Shown piece by piece: positions 32,901-41,911 of a stretch of 64,000 bases of DNA. The stretch is from Saccharospirillum sp965652395 (GTDB lineage: Bacteria > Pseudomonadota > Gammaproteobacteria > Pseudomonadales > Natronospirillaceae), in assembly GCA_965652395.1 (NCBI GenBank), contig CBFGUW010000015.1:40688-104687 (forward strand), in the 5' to 3' direction. Position numbers and translations under genes: made by a program. The notes beneath the pieces are model-generated. The model saw only the letters and a list, made by a program, of their open reading frames with translations, made no database searches and was not told the DNA's origin. Positions within the stretch are counted from its first letter, which is position 1; every line of letters begins with the position of its first letter.

Positions 32901-34403
32901 ATGAGCTACCAATCACTTGAAAACACCTTTTATCGCTTGGCGCAGTTAAGCCACGCCGAAGCCATGTTGAGCTGGGATCAGCACGTCATGATGCCGCCCA
33001 GGGGCAATGGCGCCCGCAGTCGTGCACTGGCCGAATTGGGCGTCATGCGCAGTGAAATACTGCAGGATCCGGCTCTGGAACAGCACTTTGCCGCGGCAGC
33101 CGAAGAAACCGAATTAAGCGATTGGCAAAAAGCCAATCTGCGCCAAATGACGTTGGATTGGAAGCGGGCCAAGGCCATCCCTAAGAAACTGGTGGAGGCA
33201 CAATCTCTGGCCAGCAGCGAATGCGAACACGCCTGGCGAACATTGCGGCCGGATAATAACTGGTCGGCTTTCGAACCGCTGTTACAAAAAGTGTTCGACC
33301 TAGCCAAAGAGGCCGCACAGGCGCAGCGTGCCGCCCTGGCAGAGGAGCGTGGGTTCGCCAACGACTATGACGCTCTGCTCGACCAGTTCGACCCCGGCAC
33401 CCTCATGCACCGGATCGACCCGGTGTTCGACCAATTGAAAGGCACCCTGCCTGATCTGCTTCAGCATATACTTGACCATCAGTCCGAGAGCCCACGACCG
33501 TTACAGCCGTCGGCCCCGGTGCCGGTTAGCCGTCAGGAAACCCTGGCCAAGGAATTGATGGCCCTGCTCGGTTTCGACTTCGAGGCCGGGCGTCTGGACC
33601 CTACCGCCCATCCCTTTAGCGGCGGGTGCCCCGAAGACAGCCGCATCACCACCCGTTACGACGAAAACAATGTAGTGGAAGGCCTGATGGCGGTGATCCA
33701 CGAAACCGGCCATTCCCGTTATGAAACCGGCCTGCCGAAAGACTGGCTCTACCAGCCGGTCGGACGCAGCATGGGCATGGGCATGCACGAAAGCCAGAGC
33801 CTGTTCTTCGAAATGCAACTAGGGCGCTCCCGGCCCTTCATTCAAGCCATCGCGCCGCTGGTGGCTAAACACCTGGGAGATGATCCCGCCTTCCAGGCCG
33901 ATAACCTGCACCGCTTATATACCCGCGTCGAGCCCGGGTTGATTCGGGTGAATGCCGATGAAGTGACCTACCCCATGCATGTGATTCTGCGCTACGAGCT
34001 GGAGCGCGACATCATACTGGGACAGGCCAAAGTGGCGGATATCCCGGAGCGGTGGAACCAGGCGATGTCCGGCTATCTCGGTCTCGACACCGAAGGGGAT
34101 TATCGAAACGGACCGATGCAGGATATCCACTGGCCCATGGGCGCCATCGGCTACTTCCCCAGTTATACACTCGGCGCGCTCAACGCCGCCCAGTTGCACG
34201 AAGCCATGGTGCGCGCCATACCGGATGCCGAAGAATGCATCACCCGCCTGGAATTGCAGCCGATTTTTGACTGGCTGGCTAAACGGGTCTGGGAGAAGGG
34301 ACGTTACCTGGAGTATGACGAACTAATGGAGCAGGCAACCGGAGAAACACTGAACCCCGAATACTTCCTGCAGCACGTCAGGAACCGTTACCTGGGAAGC
34401 TAA
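32901..34403 (+). CDS. M32 family metallocarboxypeptidase (Taq-type)
   Basis: A 500-residue cytoplasmic zinc carboxypeptidase that trims C-terminal residues. Seen: LSWDQHVMMPPRGNGARSRA at residue 24, a family hallmark; zinc motif VIHETGHSRYE with HExxH at residue 267; third ligand in GMGMHESQSLFFEMQ; RVNADEVTYPMHVILRYELE; and WPMGAIGYFPSYTLGALNAAQ near residue 410. Full length. AAGGGA lies upstream of the ATG. It overlaps the convergent DNA glycosylase gene by four bases at the stops. Confidence 0.94.
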   Translation: MSYQSLENTFYRLAQLSHAEAMLSWDQHVMMPPRGNGARSRALAELGVMRSEILQDPALEQHFAAAAEETELSDWQKANLRQMTLDWKRAKAIPKKLVEAQSLASSECEHAWRTLRPDNNWSAFEPLLQKVFDLAKEAAQAQRAALAEERGFANDYDALLDQFDPGTLMHRIDPVFDQLKGTLPDLLQHILDHQSESPRPLQPSAPVPVSRQETLAKELMALLGFDFEAGRLDPTAHPFSGGCPEDSRITTRYDENNVVEGLMAVIHETGHSRYETGLPKDWLYQPVGRSMGMGMHESQSLFFEMQLGRSRPFIQAIAPLVAKHLGDDPAFQADNLHRLYTRVEPGLIRVNADEVTYPMHVILRYELERDIILGQAKVADIPERWNQAMSGYLGLDTEGDYRNGPMQDIHWPMGAIGYFPSYTLGALNAAQLHEAMVRAIPDAEECITRLELQPIFDWLAKRVWEKGRYLEYDELMEQATGETLNPEYFLQHVRNRYLGS

Positions 34404-34918
34404 CGGGTCAGATACCCACTCATGGCGGAAGACCACTGCTCGGCTTTTTGCTCCAACCTCAGGGAGGCATGAGCCGGGCTGGTCGATGGCAGTCTCACCA
34501 CCGGCCTGGCCTGAACGGTTTCCGGCAGTGTCGGCAATACCCGTTTGCGAAAACTGTCATGTGCCTTGCCGCCGTTGCAGAACACGGCGCGGGTGTTGGG
34601 GTGGCGTTCAAACCAACCGAGGAAATCGTTGGTGACAATGGAGGACTCCACGATGTCCGAATCCAGGCTGGAGGTTCGGGTACAGGTTTTCAGCACATCC
34701 CAGAGCCCGACACCATTGTCGCGCAGGGTCTTCACCCGGCTTGCATAGGGCAGATTCGCATCGAAGCCCAATAACCCGGCCAGGATCGGCCAGAAAGCGT
34801 TGCGCGGATGAGCATAATACTGACCCGCCAGCAACGACGCCTTGCCGGGCATAGAGCCGAGAATCAGGATGCGGGTGTTGGCCGGTTCGATGGGGGCGAA
34901 GCTGTGGACGGTGGTCAT
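34400..34918 (-). CDS. DNA-deoxyinosine/uracil glycosylase (UDG family 6-like)
   Basis: A base-excision repair glycosylase removing deaminated bases. The 172-residue protein has ILILGSMPGKASLLAGQYYA with motif A, HPRNAFWPILAGLLGF, and GVGLWDVLKTCTRTSSLDS. GSMPG with Asn in HPRNAFW fits the hypoxanthine-DNA glycosylase group rather than classic UDG. The C-terminal LPSTSPAHAS is motif B. Single gene with no repair neighbours on its strand. Confidence 0.88.
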   Translation of the reverse strand: MTTVHSFAPIEPANTRILILGSMPGKASLLAGQYYAHPRNAFWPILAGLLGFDANLPYASRVKTLRDNGVGLWDVLKTCTRTSSLDSDIVESSIVTNDFLGWFERHPNTRAVFCNGGKAHDSFRKRVLPTLPETVQARPVVRLPSTSPAHASLRLEQKAEQWSSAMSGYLTR

Positions 34919-35046
34919 GGTATTTTGGGGTAGCGAGTGGATTACATGATAGTGAAAAGGGGTTGACTGTCGTTGAGCTGGGCATAGATTGATCGAATGA
35001 CCGGTACCGGAACAGGGGCCTGATGACCCCCCAAACGGCGGACTGA

Positions 35047-36087
35047 CTACTGGAAAACCTCTTCAAGGGAGTTGGCTTCTAGTAAATTCTCTGCCCATCG
35101 CTCCAGTTGATCCGCATTGGCGGTTTCCAAACACTCTATGGTATCGGGGTTTAGGGGGCCAAAGCGTCGAGTAAGCTGCTTTATGATGAGTAGGCGCTCA
35201 CCCTCCAACCGGCCTGCCTCCTGGCCTTCTTTGCGGCCCTCTTCGCGACCTTCTTCACGGCCTTCTTTACGACCTTCTTCCCTGCCTTCTTCAATACCGA
35301 TTGCGCGGCCTTCCTCTATGCCTTGCTGTTTCCAGTCCCGGGTCCAGTCCTGTACACGTTCGGCTAACATCGACTTCACCTCTTGTAAGTCGTTAATCTC
35401 CGGTAATTCTATACCTGGCATTCGTCCTGGCAAGAGAACACGCTTGATCCAAACCGTAAAGGAACGTCGTAAACTTGACTGTTCCGAAGCCTGGAGCCAG
35501 TCCGACAGCCGTTCGACCATGTTTTTCAGTTGGTCTGGATTTTGAGCGTTTTCCAAGGAGAAAAGGGCCGAAGCCAAGTTGCGTGTTGTTCTATCGATAT
35601 CACTGTCTAGGGCGCCTTCATCCAGCAACAGATAACGGAGGCTGGGTTTGTAGTGCTCCAATCCACCCGGAACGGGTTGGATCAGTTCGGCGATATTGGT
35701 TGCCGCTCCCCAGCGCCGTTCTCCATTGTAGAGCACCAGGGGAAAGATGGGCGGGAGCAGCCCTTCAGGCGTCAGTTGCTTTTGTTTGATAAGATCTTGA
35801 TATAGAAGGCCTATGTAAGTATGGATGCGCACAGCCATGTAGGCATCCACTGTGGACTGAAATTCCAGCAGCAGATAGACATAGAGCCAGCCGTTACCCC
35901 ACCGTACCCGCCAGATGACATCGTCTTCCCGGTCGCGCAGGTCGTCTGAGACAAAACCGTTGCTGACTTTTTCCAGTGTGTTGAAGTCAAGCTCTCTTAC
36001 CCATGCCTCGGGTACGAAACCGGTCAGCAGGTCTTCGACCATTTGTGGGTGCGAGAATAGGAGCTTGTAGCTGTTGTCATGTTCCAT
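35047..36087 (-). CDS. Rpn family recombination-promoting nuclease/putative transposase
   Basis: A 346-residue protein of the YhgA/Rpn group, PD-(D/E)XK nucleases that promote RecA-independent recombination. Seen: DNSYKLLFSHPQMVEDLL at the N terminus, LYVYLLLEFQSTVDAYMAVR near residue 70 with the Glu-x-Gln active-site strand, and PIFPLVLYNGERRW. Near residues 255-295 is a charged tandem repeat of four-residue units (EEGR/KEGR) encoded by 12-base repeats at about 35212-35325, and the C terminus is a DUF4351-like helix. These repeat tracts vary in length between relatives. It is upstream of nothing co-oriented except possibly the glycosylase. Confidence 0.87.
   Translation of the reverse strand: MEHDNSYKLLFSHPQMVEDLLTGFVPEAWVRELDFNTLEKVSNGFVSDDLRDREDDVIWRVRWGNGWLYVYLLLEFQSTVDAYMAVRIHTYIGLLYQDLIKQKQLTPEGLLPPIFPLVLYNGERRWGAATNIAELIQPVPGGLEHYKPSLRYLLLDEGALDSDIDRTTRNLASALFSLENAQNPDQLKNMVERLSDWLQASEQSSLRRSFTVWIKRVLLPGRMPGIELPEINDLQEVKSMLAERVQDWTRDWKQQGIEEGRAIGIEEGREEGRKEGREEGREEGRKEGQEAGRLEGERLLIIKQLTRRFGPLNPDTIECLETANADQLERWAENLLEANSLEEVFQ
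35212..35325 (-). repeat. 12-base tandem repeat tract inside the Rpn gene
   Basis: About nine degenerate copies of a 12-base unit (CTTCTTXXCGXCC on the plus strand) encode the repeated GR(E/K)EG(R) tetrads. Being a multiple of three, changes in copy number keep the frame. Confidence 0.75.
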
Positions 36088-36138
36088 TGGTTTTGTTGTC
36101 CTTGTGGTAATCGATAAGCCTTTAGCGGGTAAGGCGAC

Positions 36139-38304
36139 TTACACCGCCTCCAGCTTCGCATACTGCATCATCAGCCAGCGCTCGTTGCCGTCATCGAAGG
36201 CCACCTGTACCCGGGCCTGAGCCCCACCCCCTTCGGCGTTGACGATAATGCCTTCGCCAAACATGGGGTGCCGCACTCTCTGGTTCAGGTTGAAGCCACC
36301 CGCCTGCATGGCGAGGTCTTCCTGAAGGCCGAAGCTCACCGGGCGGCTGACCGTGGAGCGCAATCGCACCTCGTTCATCAACTCGGCCGGAATTTCCTTA
36401 ACAAAGCGTGAGATCGAGTTGAATTGCTCCGAGCCATAGAGCCTTCGGCTTTCGGCATAGGTCAGCGTCAGGACATGCCGGGCCCGGGTGATACCGACAT
36501 AGGCGAGTCGGCGCTCTTCCTGCAGGCCTCCGGCGTCGTCCATCGACATTTTGTGCGGGAAGAGCCCTTCTTCCAGGCCGACCAGGAAGACGTGGTCGAA
36601 CTCCAGGCCTTTGGCGCTGTGCAAGGTCATCAGGTTCACGCTGTCTTCGAACTCGTCGGCCTGACGGTCACCGGCGTCCAGCGAGGCCTCGCCGAGGAAC
36701 TGGGCGAGCATTTCAATGGGGGTTTCGGCTTCATCGTCACCGGCGAAACTTTGGGCGGCGGTCACCAGCTCCTGCAGGTTTTCGACCCGGGCGCGGCCTT
36801 TCTCACCTTTTTCCTTTTCATGGAATTCGATCAGGCCGCTGGCCTCGTTGACGATTTTCACCATCTCGCCCAGTTCTTCCTTGCCCTTGACCAGCTCTTC
36901 CAGGTCGGCGATCAGCAGCATGAAATCAGCCAGGGCATTGGCAGCGCGTTTGGTCAGCACCTGGTTGCCGATGGCGTGGTCCGCTGCCTGCCAGAGTGAA
37001 CAACCCTGGTCACGGGCGATGATGCGCAGGGTTTCGACGGTCTTATTGCCGATACCGCGCGTCGGGACGTTGATAATGCGCTCGATGGCGGCGTCGTCCT
37101 GGCGGTTCAGGATCAGGCGAAGGTAAGCCACGCTGTTGCGGATTTCCAACCGTTCATAGAAGCGCTGGCCACCATAAATTCGGTAGGGAATCTGGCTGTG
37201 TATCAATGCTTCCTCCAAGACCCGGCTTTGGGCGTTGGAGCGGTACAACAGGGCGATTTCGTTGGCATTGGTACCGGCTTCAAGCAATTGGTTGATCTCA
37301 TCCGCGACGTAGCGGGCTTCATCCTGCTCGTTGAAGGCGGCATACAGGCGAATCGGGTCGCCGCGCTCGCCTTCGGTCCAGAGGTTCTTGCCCAGGCGAG
37401 CGGGGTTGCGGGCGATGACCGCGTTGGCCGCATCGAGAATGGTCGAGGTGGAGCGGTAATTCTGTTCCAGCCGCACGATGTGGGTGCCGGGGAAGTCGTG
37501 CCCAAAGGTCTGGATGGTTTCGACACGGGCTCCGCGCCAGCCGTAGATGGATTGGTCGTCATCGCCCACGATGGTCATGCTCAAACGTTCGCCCGCCAAA
37601 ACCCGCAGCCAGGCGTACTGAATGGTGTTGATGTCCTGGAACTCGTCGACCAGCAGATGGGTGAAGCGCTGTTGATAATGGGCCAGCAGTTCAGGGTTGT
37701 TCAGCCAGAGTTCGTGGGCGCGCAGCAGCAGTTCGCCAAAGTCGACCAGACCGCTGCGCTGGCACATGGTCTCGTATTCGGTGTAGACGTCGCGCAGGGT
37801 GTCCTGGAACCAATCGCCGTGAGTCTGCACATACTGGGCGCGGCGGCCTTCGTCCTTTTGGCCGTTAATGAACCACTGCACCTGTTTGGGCTGGATGCGG
37901 TCGTCCTGAATGTTCATATCGGACAACAGCCGTTTGATCAATCTGAGCTGGTCGTCGCTGTCCATCACCTGAAAATTGTCCGGCAATTCGGCCAGCCGGT
38001 TATGGGCCTTCAGCAGACGATGAGCCAGCCCGTGAAAGGTGCCGATCCACATCTGGTTCGCTGGACCTTCCAGTAGTTCCTCCACCCGGCCTCTCATTTC
38101 GCGGGCTGCTTTGTTGGTAAAGGTCACGGCCAGCACGCTGTAGGGCGACGCGAGCCCGGCCGCGATCAGCCAGGCGATGCGGTGCGTCAGGACTCGGGTT
38201 TTGCCACTGCCGGCGCCGGCCAGCACCAGCAGATGCTGGGCGTCGCTTTCCACCGCCTGGCGCTGTTCGGGGTTTAACTGGTCCAGAAGGGCATTCAGGT
38301 TCAT
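36139..38304 (-). CDS. uvrD: DNA helicase II UvrD
   Basis: An SF1A 3'-5' helicase for nucleotide excision and mismatch repair. The 721-residue protein has the Q-motif QLNPEQRQAVE, Walker A LVLAGAGSGKTRVLTHR, VTFTNKAAREMRGR, LLVDEFQDINTIQYAW, GDDDQSIYGWRGARVETI, RLEQNYRST, LLYRSNAQSRVLEE and LMTLHSAKGLEFDHVFLVG, followed by RRLAYVGITRA. The C-terminal Tudor-like VRHPMFGEGIIVNAEGGG fits UvrD and binds RNA polymerase in E. coli. Full length. Divergent from the EAL gene. Confidence 0.96.
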   Translation of the reverse strand: MNLNALLDQLNPEQRQAVESDAQHLLVLAGAGSGKTRVLTHRIAWLIAAGLASPYSVLAVTFTNKAAREMRGRVEELLEGPANQMWIGTFHGLAHRLLKAHNRLAELPDNFQVMDSDDQLRLIKRLLSDMNIQDDRIQPKQVQWFINGQKDEGRRAQYVQTHGDWFQDTLRDVYTEYETMCQRSGLVDFGELLLRAHELWLNNPELLAHYQQRFTHLLVDEFQDINTIQYAWLRVLAGERLSMTIVGDDDQSIYGWRGARVETIQTFGHDFPGTHIVRLEQNYRSTSTILDAANAVIARNPARLGKNLWTEGERGDPIRLYAAFNEQDEARYVADEINQLLEAGTNANEIALLYRSNAQSRVLEEALIHSQIPYRIYGGQRFYERLEIRNSVAYLRLILNRQDDAAIERIINVPTRGIGNKTVETLRIIARDQGCSLWQAADHAIGNQVLTKRAANALADFMLLIADLEELVKGKEELGEMVKIVNEASGLIEFHEKEKGEKGRARVENLQELVTAAQSFAGDDEAETPIEMLAQFLGEASLDAGDRQADEFEDSVNLMTLHSAKGLEFDHVFLVGLEEGLFPHKMSMDDAGGLQEERRLAYVGITRARHVLTLTYAESRRLYGSEQFNSISRFVKEIPAELMNEVRLRSTVSRPVSFGLQEDLAMQAGGFNLNQRVRHPMFGEGIIVNAEGGGAQARVQVAFDDGNERWLMMQYAKLEAV

Positions 38305-38467
38305 GGGGGATGCATCACTGTATAAAAAAACAGGCGAAGTGTACCAGATGGCACTAATGATGTTGATGGGGCGCGCTTTAATTCCAAAGTTGAACAGTGG
38401 TTCAAGAATGCGTGCAGATTCCAGGATCTGAACTATACTGAGCCGCAGTAACTCGACGGATTGAACG

Positions 38468-41209
38468 ATGCACCAACCTCAGGACACCCTTCGCCATCTT
38501 CGCAGTGCCTACCTGTTGCGCTATAGCTATCTGTTATGGGTGGCATCGGCCGTACTCGGCATTGTCAGTCTTGCTTCTCAAAGTTACGACCGCTGGGCCT
38601 TCACCGGCGCGCTGACGCTGTTGCTTACCCTGTCGGGCATGGGGCTGGCGCTGTCACGCTGGGGTCGTCGACATCTAAAAGCCCGGCCGGGCTGGAACCC
38701 AGCGATCTGGGTCGGAGCGCTGGCACTGTGCCATGCTCTGTTTTGGGGAGTACAAGCGCGCATGGGCGGGTTGAGCCTGAGCCTGGGTATCGCCTTCAGC
38801 GGGCTGGCCGGAGTCGCTTTTTTCACCCATTGGCGCTTGTTCTGGTTGGCATGGCTGCCGGTGGCGATTCTACCTGTTGTGCTCCCGGGTCGAATCGGTG
38901 CGGATACCCTGCTGCAAATCCATTTGCCACTGATGGCCATCGTGGTGGTGGGCATCTGGCAGGGGCATCGTATGTCCATGCGGATGCTGGAAAATGCCTT
39001 GGAGAGCCGTCATCTCAGCGAACTGCTGACCCGGCACCGGGATCAGTTGGAAGACACCATCGCACGTCGTACCACCGAGTTGGAGCAGAGCAACAGCCGT
39101 CTGAACGACGAAGTCGAGTTGCGCAAGCAGATCAACCAGACACTGGTGAAAAGCGAAGAGCAGATGAACATGGCCATGGCCGCCAGCGGGATCGGCTTTT
39201 GGGACTGGGACATCGCCAACCGACGGGTGTATCACTCGGACAAACAAAAATTCTTCGGCCACGCCACTCAGGATTCGGACTACATCGACCTCGAAGCGCG
39301 GGTGTTTGAAGCCGACCGGCCACGCGTACGGCGGGCACTAATGCTCCATCTTAAAGACCGCACCCGTTACTACCACGCCCGCTATCGCATTCAGCACGAG
39401 GATGAGTCCGACTATAAATGGCTGGAAGACAGTGGCAAGGTTATCGAGCGGGATGCTCGCGGGCGACCGATGCGGATGGTCGGAACCCGTCGGGACATCA
39501 CCGACGACATGCGCAAACAGGAAGAGTTGCGGCTTTCCTCCTCTCTGTTCAATAACAGCCCCGACGGCGTCTTCGTGCTCGACAGCGAGCAACGGCTGCG
39601 AACCTGTAACCGGATGTTCAGTCAGATGTTTCAACGCCAGAAAGGCCAGATCGTCGGCCTGCCGCTGTTCCAGGTCATTCCGACCGAACAGCAGGCCCGT
39701 ATCGCCCAGGGCATGGTCAACAATGGTCGCTGGCAGGGCGATATCGTCGCCATGCGCCACGGCCACCAGCGGTTTCCGATGAGCCTGACGCTTACCGCCA
39801 TTCGCGATACCGATGGCCGCATCAGTCATTACCTCGGCATCTGCCGCGACCTGACCGACCAACGCCGTAGCGCGTTGCAGCTCGATTACCTGACCAACTA
39901 CGACAAGCTCACCGGACTGGTTAACCGGGGTTACTTCCATCGTCTGGTCAAGCAGTTCGAAGAACACGAACCCCTGCTGAATAACCACTACGCCATCGCG
40001 GTGCTCAACCTGGACCGGTTCAAAGCCATCAACGACAGTCTCGGTCAGGACGTGGGTGACCAACTGCTCAAGGATGTCGCCGCCCGCCTGAACAACCTTA
40101 ATGATCCTGTGCGCCAGGTGGCGCGATTGGGAAGCGATGAATTTGCCCTTTATATCGATTACGAAGGCAACCGCAATGCCTTGGATGAAACGCTCGCCCT
40201 GGCGCTGGAGGAAGTGAGTCGGCCGAGTCTGATCGAAGATCACGAGCTCATCGTCACCGCCAGTATCGGTGTGTGTATTGTGCATCACGATAACCTGCGT
40301 CAGTTGCTCAACCAGGCCATCGCCGCCATGAACCAGGCGAGACTGCAGGGTGGCAACAATATTCAGTTCTATCGGCAGGTGCTCACCAACCAGCCCGAGC
40401 AGCGCCAGCTGATGGAAGCGGCTCTGAAAAAAGCAGTCGACGAAGGTGCTCTCAGTATCGACTATCAACCCAAGCTGAACCTGTCCACAGGCCTGATCGA
40501 CTCGGTGGAGGCTCTGGTGCGTTGGCATCATCCGGAACAAGGGCCGATCGCTCCGGATGACTTTTTGCCATTGGCGGAAGAAACCGGCCTGATCACCCGT
40601 ATCAGCGATCAGGTCTTGCACCGGGCTTGTCAGGATGCCGCCAGTTGGCGCAACCAGGGGCTGGGGGATATCTCCGTCTCGGTCAATCTCTCCGGCCAAC
40701 AGGTGTACCGCGACGACCTATACGACCGTGTGGCCGATGCCTTGGACCGCAGCGGGCTACCGCCGGAATATCTCGAGCTGGAAATCACCGAGAGTGTTTT
40801 GATGGAAGATGTCGCCCACGCTCAGGACTTCCTCAACCAATTGCGATCCCTGGGGCTGAGCCTGGCGCTGGACGATTTCGGTACCGGTTATTCGTCATTG
40901 AGTTACCTCAAGCGCTTCCCGATCGATACTCTCAAGGTCGACCGCTCCTTCCTGCGTGAGATTCGTACCGGGGAGAGCAGCCCGGTGATCGAGGCCATCA
41001 TGGCCATGGCGGAGAGCCTGAAGATGTCGGTGGTGGCCGAAGGCGTTGAGACACGCGAACAGTTGAGCTATCTGAAAAAGCTTGGGTGCGATTATGCCCA
41101 GGGCTTTCTGATCAGCCGCCCGTTACCGGCCACTGAGATCCTGCCGCTGATTCGGCACTCCAATTTACGGCTTTATGCGGAAGAAGCACGTCCGGAACAG
41201 TTGCACTAG
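38468..41209 (+). CDS. membrane PAS-GGDEF-EAL cyclic-di-GMP phosphodiesterase
   Basis: A 913-residue protein. Five or six membrane helices span about residues 15-165, then a coiled coil (TTELEQSNSRLNDEVELRKQ), two PAS-type domains (about 230-360 and 365-470), a GGDEF domain and an EAL domain. The GGDEF site reads GSDEF at residues 555-559 and no RxxD inhibition site is seen, so cyclase activity is doubtful. The EAL domain is complete: E681 in VEALVRWHHPE, LEITESVLM, LALDDFGTGYSSLSYLKRF and VVAEGVETREQ. It probably degrades c-di-GMP under control of its sensor domains. No operon partner on its strand apart from a small gene 221 bases downstream. Confidence 0.93.
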   Translation: MHQPQDTLRHLRSAYLLRYSYLLWVASAVLGIVSLASQSYDRWAFTGALTLLLTLSGMGLALSRWGRRHLKARPGWNPAIWVGALALCHALFWGVQARMGGLSLSLGIAFSGLAGVAFFTHWRLFWLAWLPVAILPVVLPGRIGADTLLQIHLPLMAIVVVGIWQGHRMSMRMLENALESRHLSELLTRHRDQLEDTIARRTTELEQSNSRLNDEVELRKQINQTLVKSEEQMNMAMAASGIGFWDWDIANRRVYHSDKQKFFGHATQDSDYIDLEARVFEADRPRVRRALMLHLKDRTRYYHARYRIQHEDESDYKWLEDSGKVIERDARGRPMRMVGTRRDITDDMRKQEELRLSSSLFNNSPDGVFVLDSEQRLRTCNRMFSQMFQRQKGQIVGLPLFQVIPTEQQARIAQGMVNNGRWQGDIVAMRHGHQRFPMSLTLTAIRDTDGRISHYLGICRDLTDQRRSALQLDYLTNYDKLTGLVNRGYFHRLVKQFEEHEPLLNNHYAIAVLNLDRFKAINDSLGQDVGDQLLKDVAARLNNLNDPVRQVARLGSDEFALYIDYEGNRNALDETLALALEEVSRPSLIEDHELIVTASIGVCIVHHDNLRQLLNQAIAAMNQARLQGGNNIQFYRQVLTNQPEQRQLMEAALKKAVDEGALSIDYQPKLNLSTGLIDSVEALVRWHHPEQGPIAPDDFLPLAEETGLITRISDQVLHRACQDAASWRNQGLGDISVSVNLSGQQVYRDDLYDRVADALDRSGLPPEYLELEITESVLMEDVAHAQDFLNQLRSLGLSLALDDFGTGYSSLSYLKRFPIDTLKVDRSFLREIRTGESSPVIEAIMAMAESLKMSVVAEGVETREQLSYLKKLGCDYAQGFLISRPLPATEILPLIRHSNLRLYAEEARPEQLH

Positions 41210-41429
41210 GAAACAGGCACAGAAACTGCATATATGTTCTAAGGTTAGACCGAATTCTAAGGTTTCCGTGGAATAAGGGTGTTGTTTCACAGATTTGCCA
41301 CAGGAGACTACTAGAATGCAGTCGTGTTACCGGGAGGTAGCCGCCTGACCGGGAATCACCGGTGGGAGGTCACCCCCACGCAAGAAAAATAATAAACGGC
41401 AGTCGCCATTGAAAAGGAGCTGATACCCC

Positions 41430-41621
41430 ATGTCTGTGAATCTTTTTGACCTGGAACTGGCCAATATCGAGGATAACCACCTGCATAAGCCGGCTGATGC
41501 CAGCGAAACGAAACGCTCGACGAACCACCGAAAACTGGCGGCCCGACGCGCGATAGAGGACCATCTCGAGCAACAGCGCCTGCGCGATGAGCTCGACGAT
41601 CTGGATCTCGAGGTGTTCTGA
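41430..41621 (+). CDS. PA3496-family small protein
   Basis: A 63-residue acidic protein. The C-terminal half, ARRAIEDHLEQQRLRDELDD, is the conserved helix of the family annotated as putative envelope integrity proteins (PA3496-like). The N-terminal MSVNLFDLELANIE is less conserved. A good AAGGAG site lies 12 bases upstream. The name reflects genetic evidence in Pseudomonas; biochemistry is unknown. No signal peptide or membrane helix. Confidence 0.78.
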   Translation: MSVNLFDLELANIEDNHLHKPADASETKRSTNHRKLAARRAIEDHLEQQRLRDELDDLDLEVF

Positions 41622-41911
41622 TTGATGTAGCCCGTGCGGTACAAGGAGGTACCGTTAACACCCAAAACGCTGATTTGTCCCCTTTTTTCCCTTTCCCATC
41701 AGACTGTTACACAAGCTCCCACTGGCTGTTACCAACCGTTACCGGGTATGTGGTTGGTCTATTGTTCCAAGCCGGAAGGCCTCCCTGCAAAGCGGACAGA
41801 TTCGACACCTGGATGCTTGGGGTGAAGAGCGTTTTTTTTCGCCGCTGAAGAGCGTAACGGAGTGGTGCGGTCAGAAGCTCTGGCGCACTGTATTGCGCCG
41901 TACATCACAGG
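41622..41911. other. 290-base gap without a gene
   Basis: Between the small PA3496-like gene and the end of the convergent LOV-EAL gene. I see only a short CGGTAC/GTACCG inverted pair at about 41636-41653, which may end the small gene's transcript, and two T-runs. No coding or RNA feature is supported. Confidence 0.5.

Noticed and set aside
39338..40699. 453-codon open frame opposite the first EAL protein
   Set aside because: Complement of conserved GGDEF/EAL coding sequence; no motif of its own.
41220..41429. Possible riboswitch before the PA3496-like gene
   Set aside because: GC-rich repeats of GGGAGGT are present, but no known aptamer pattern could be matched by eye.
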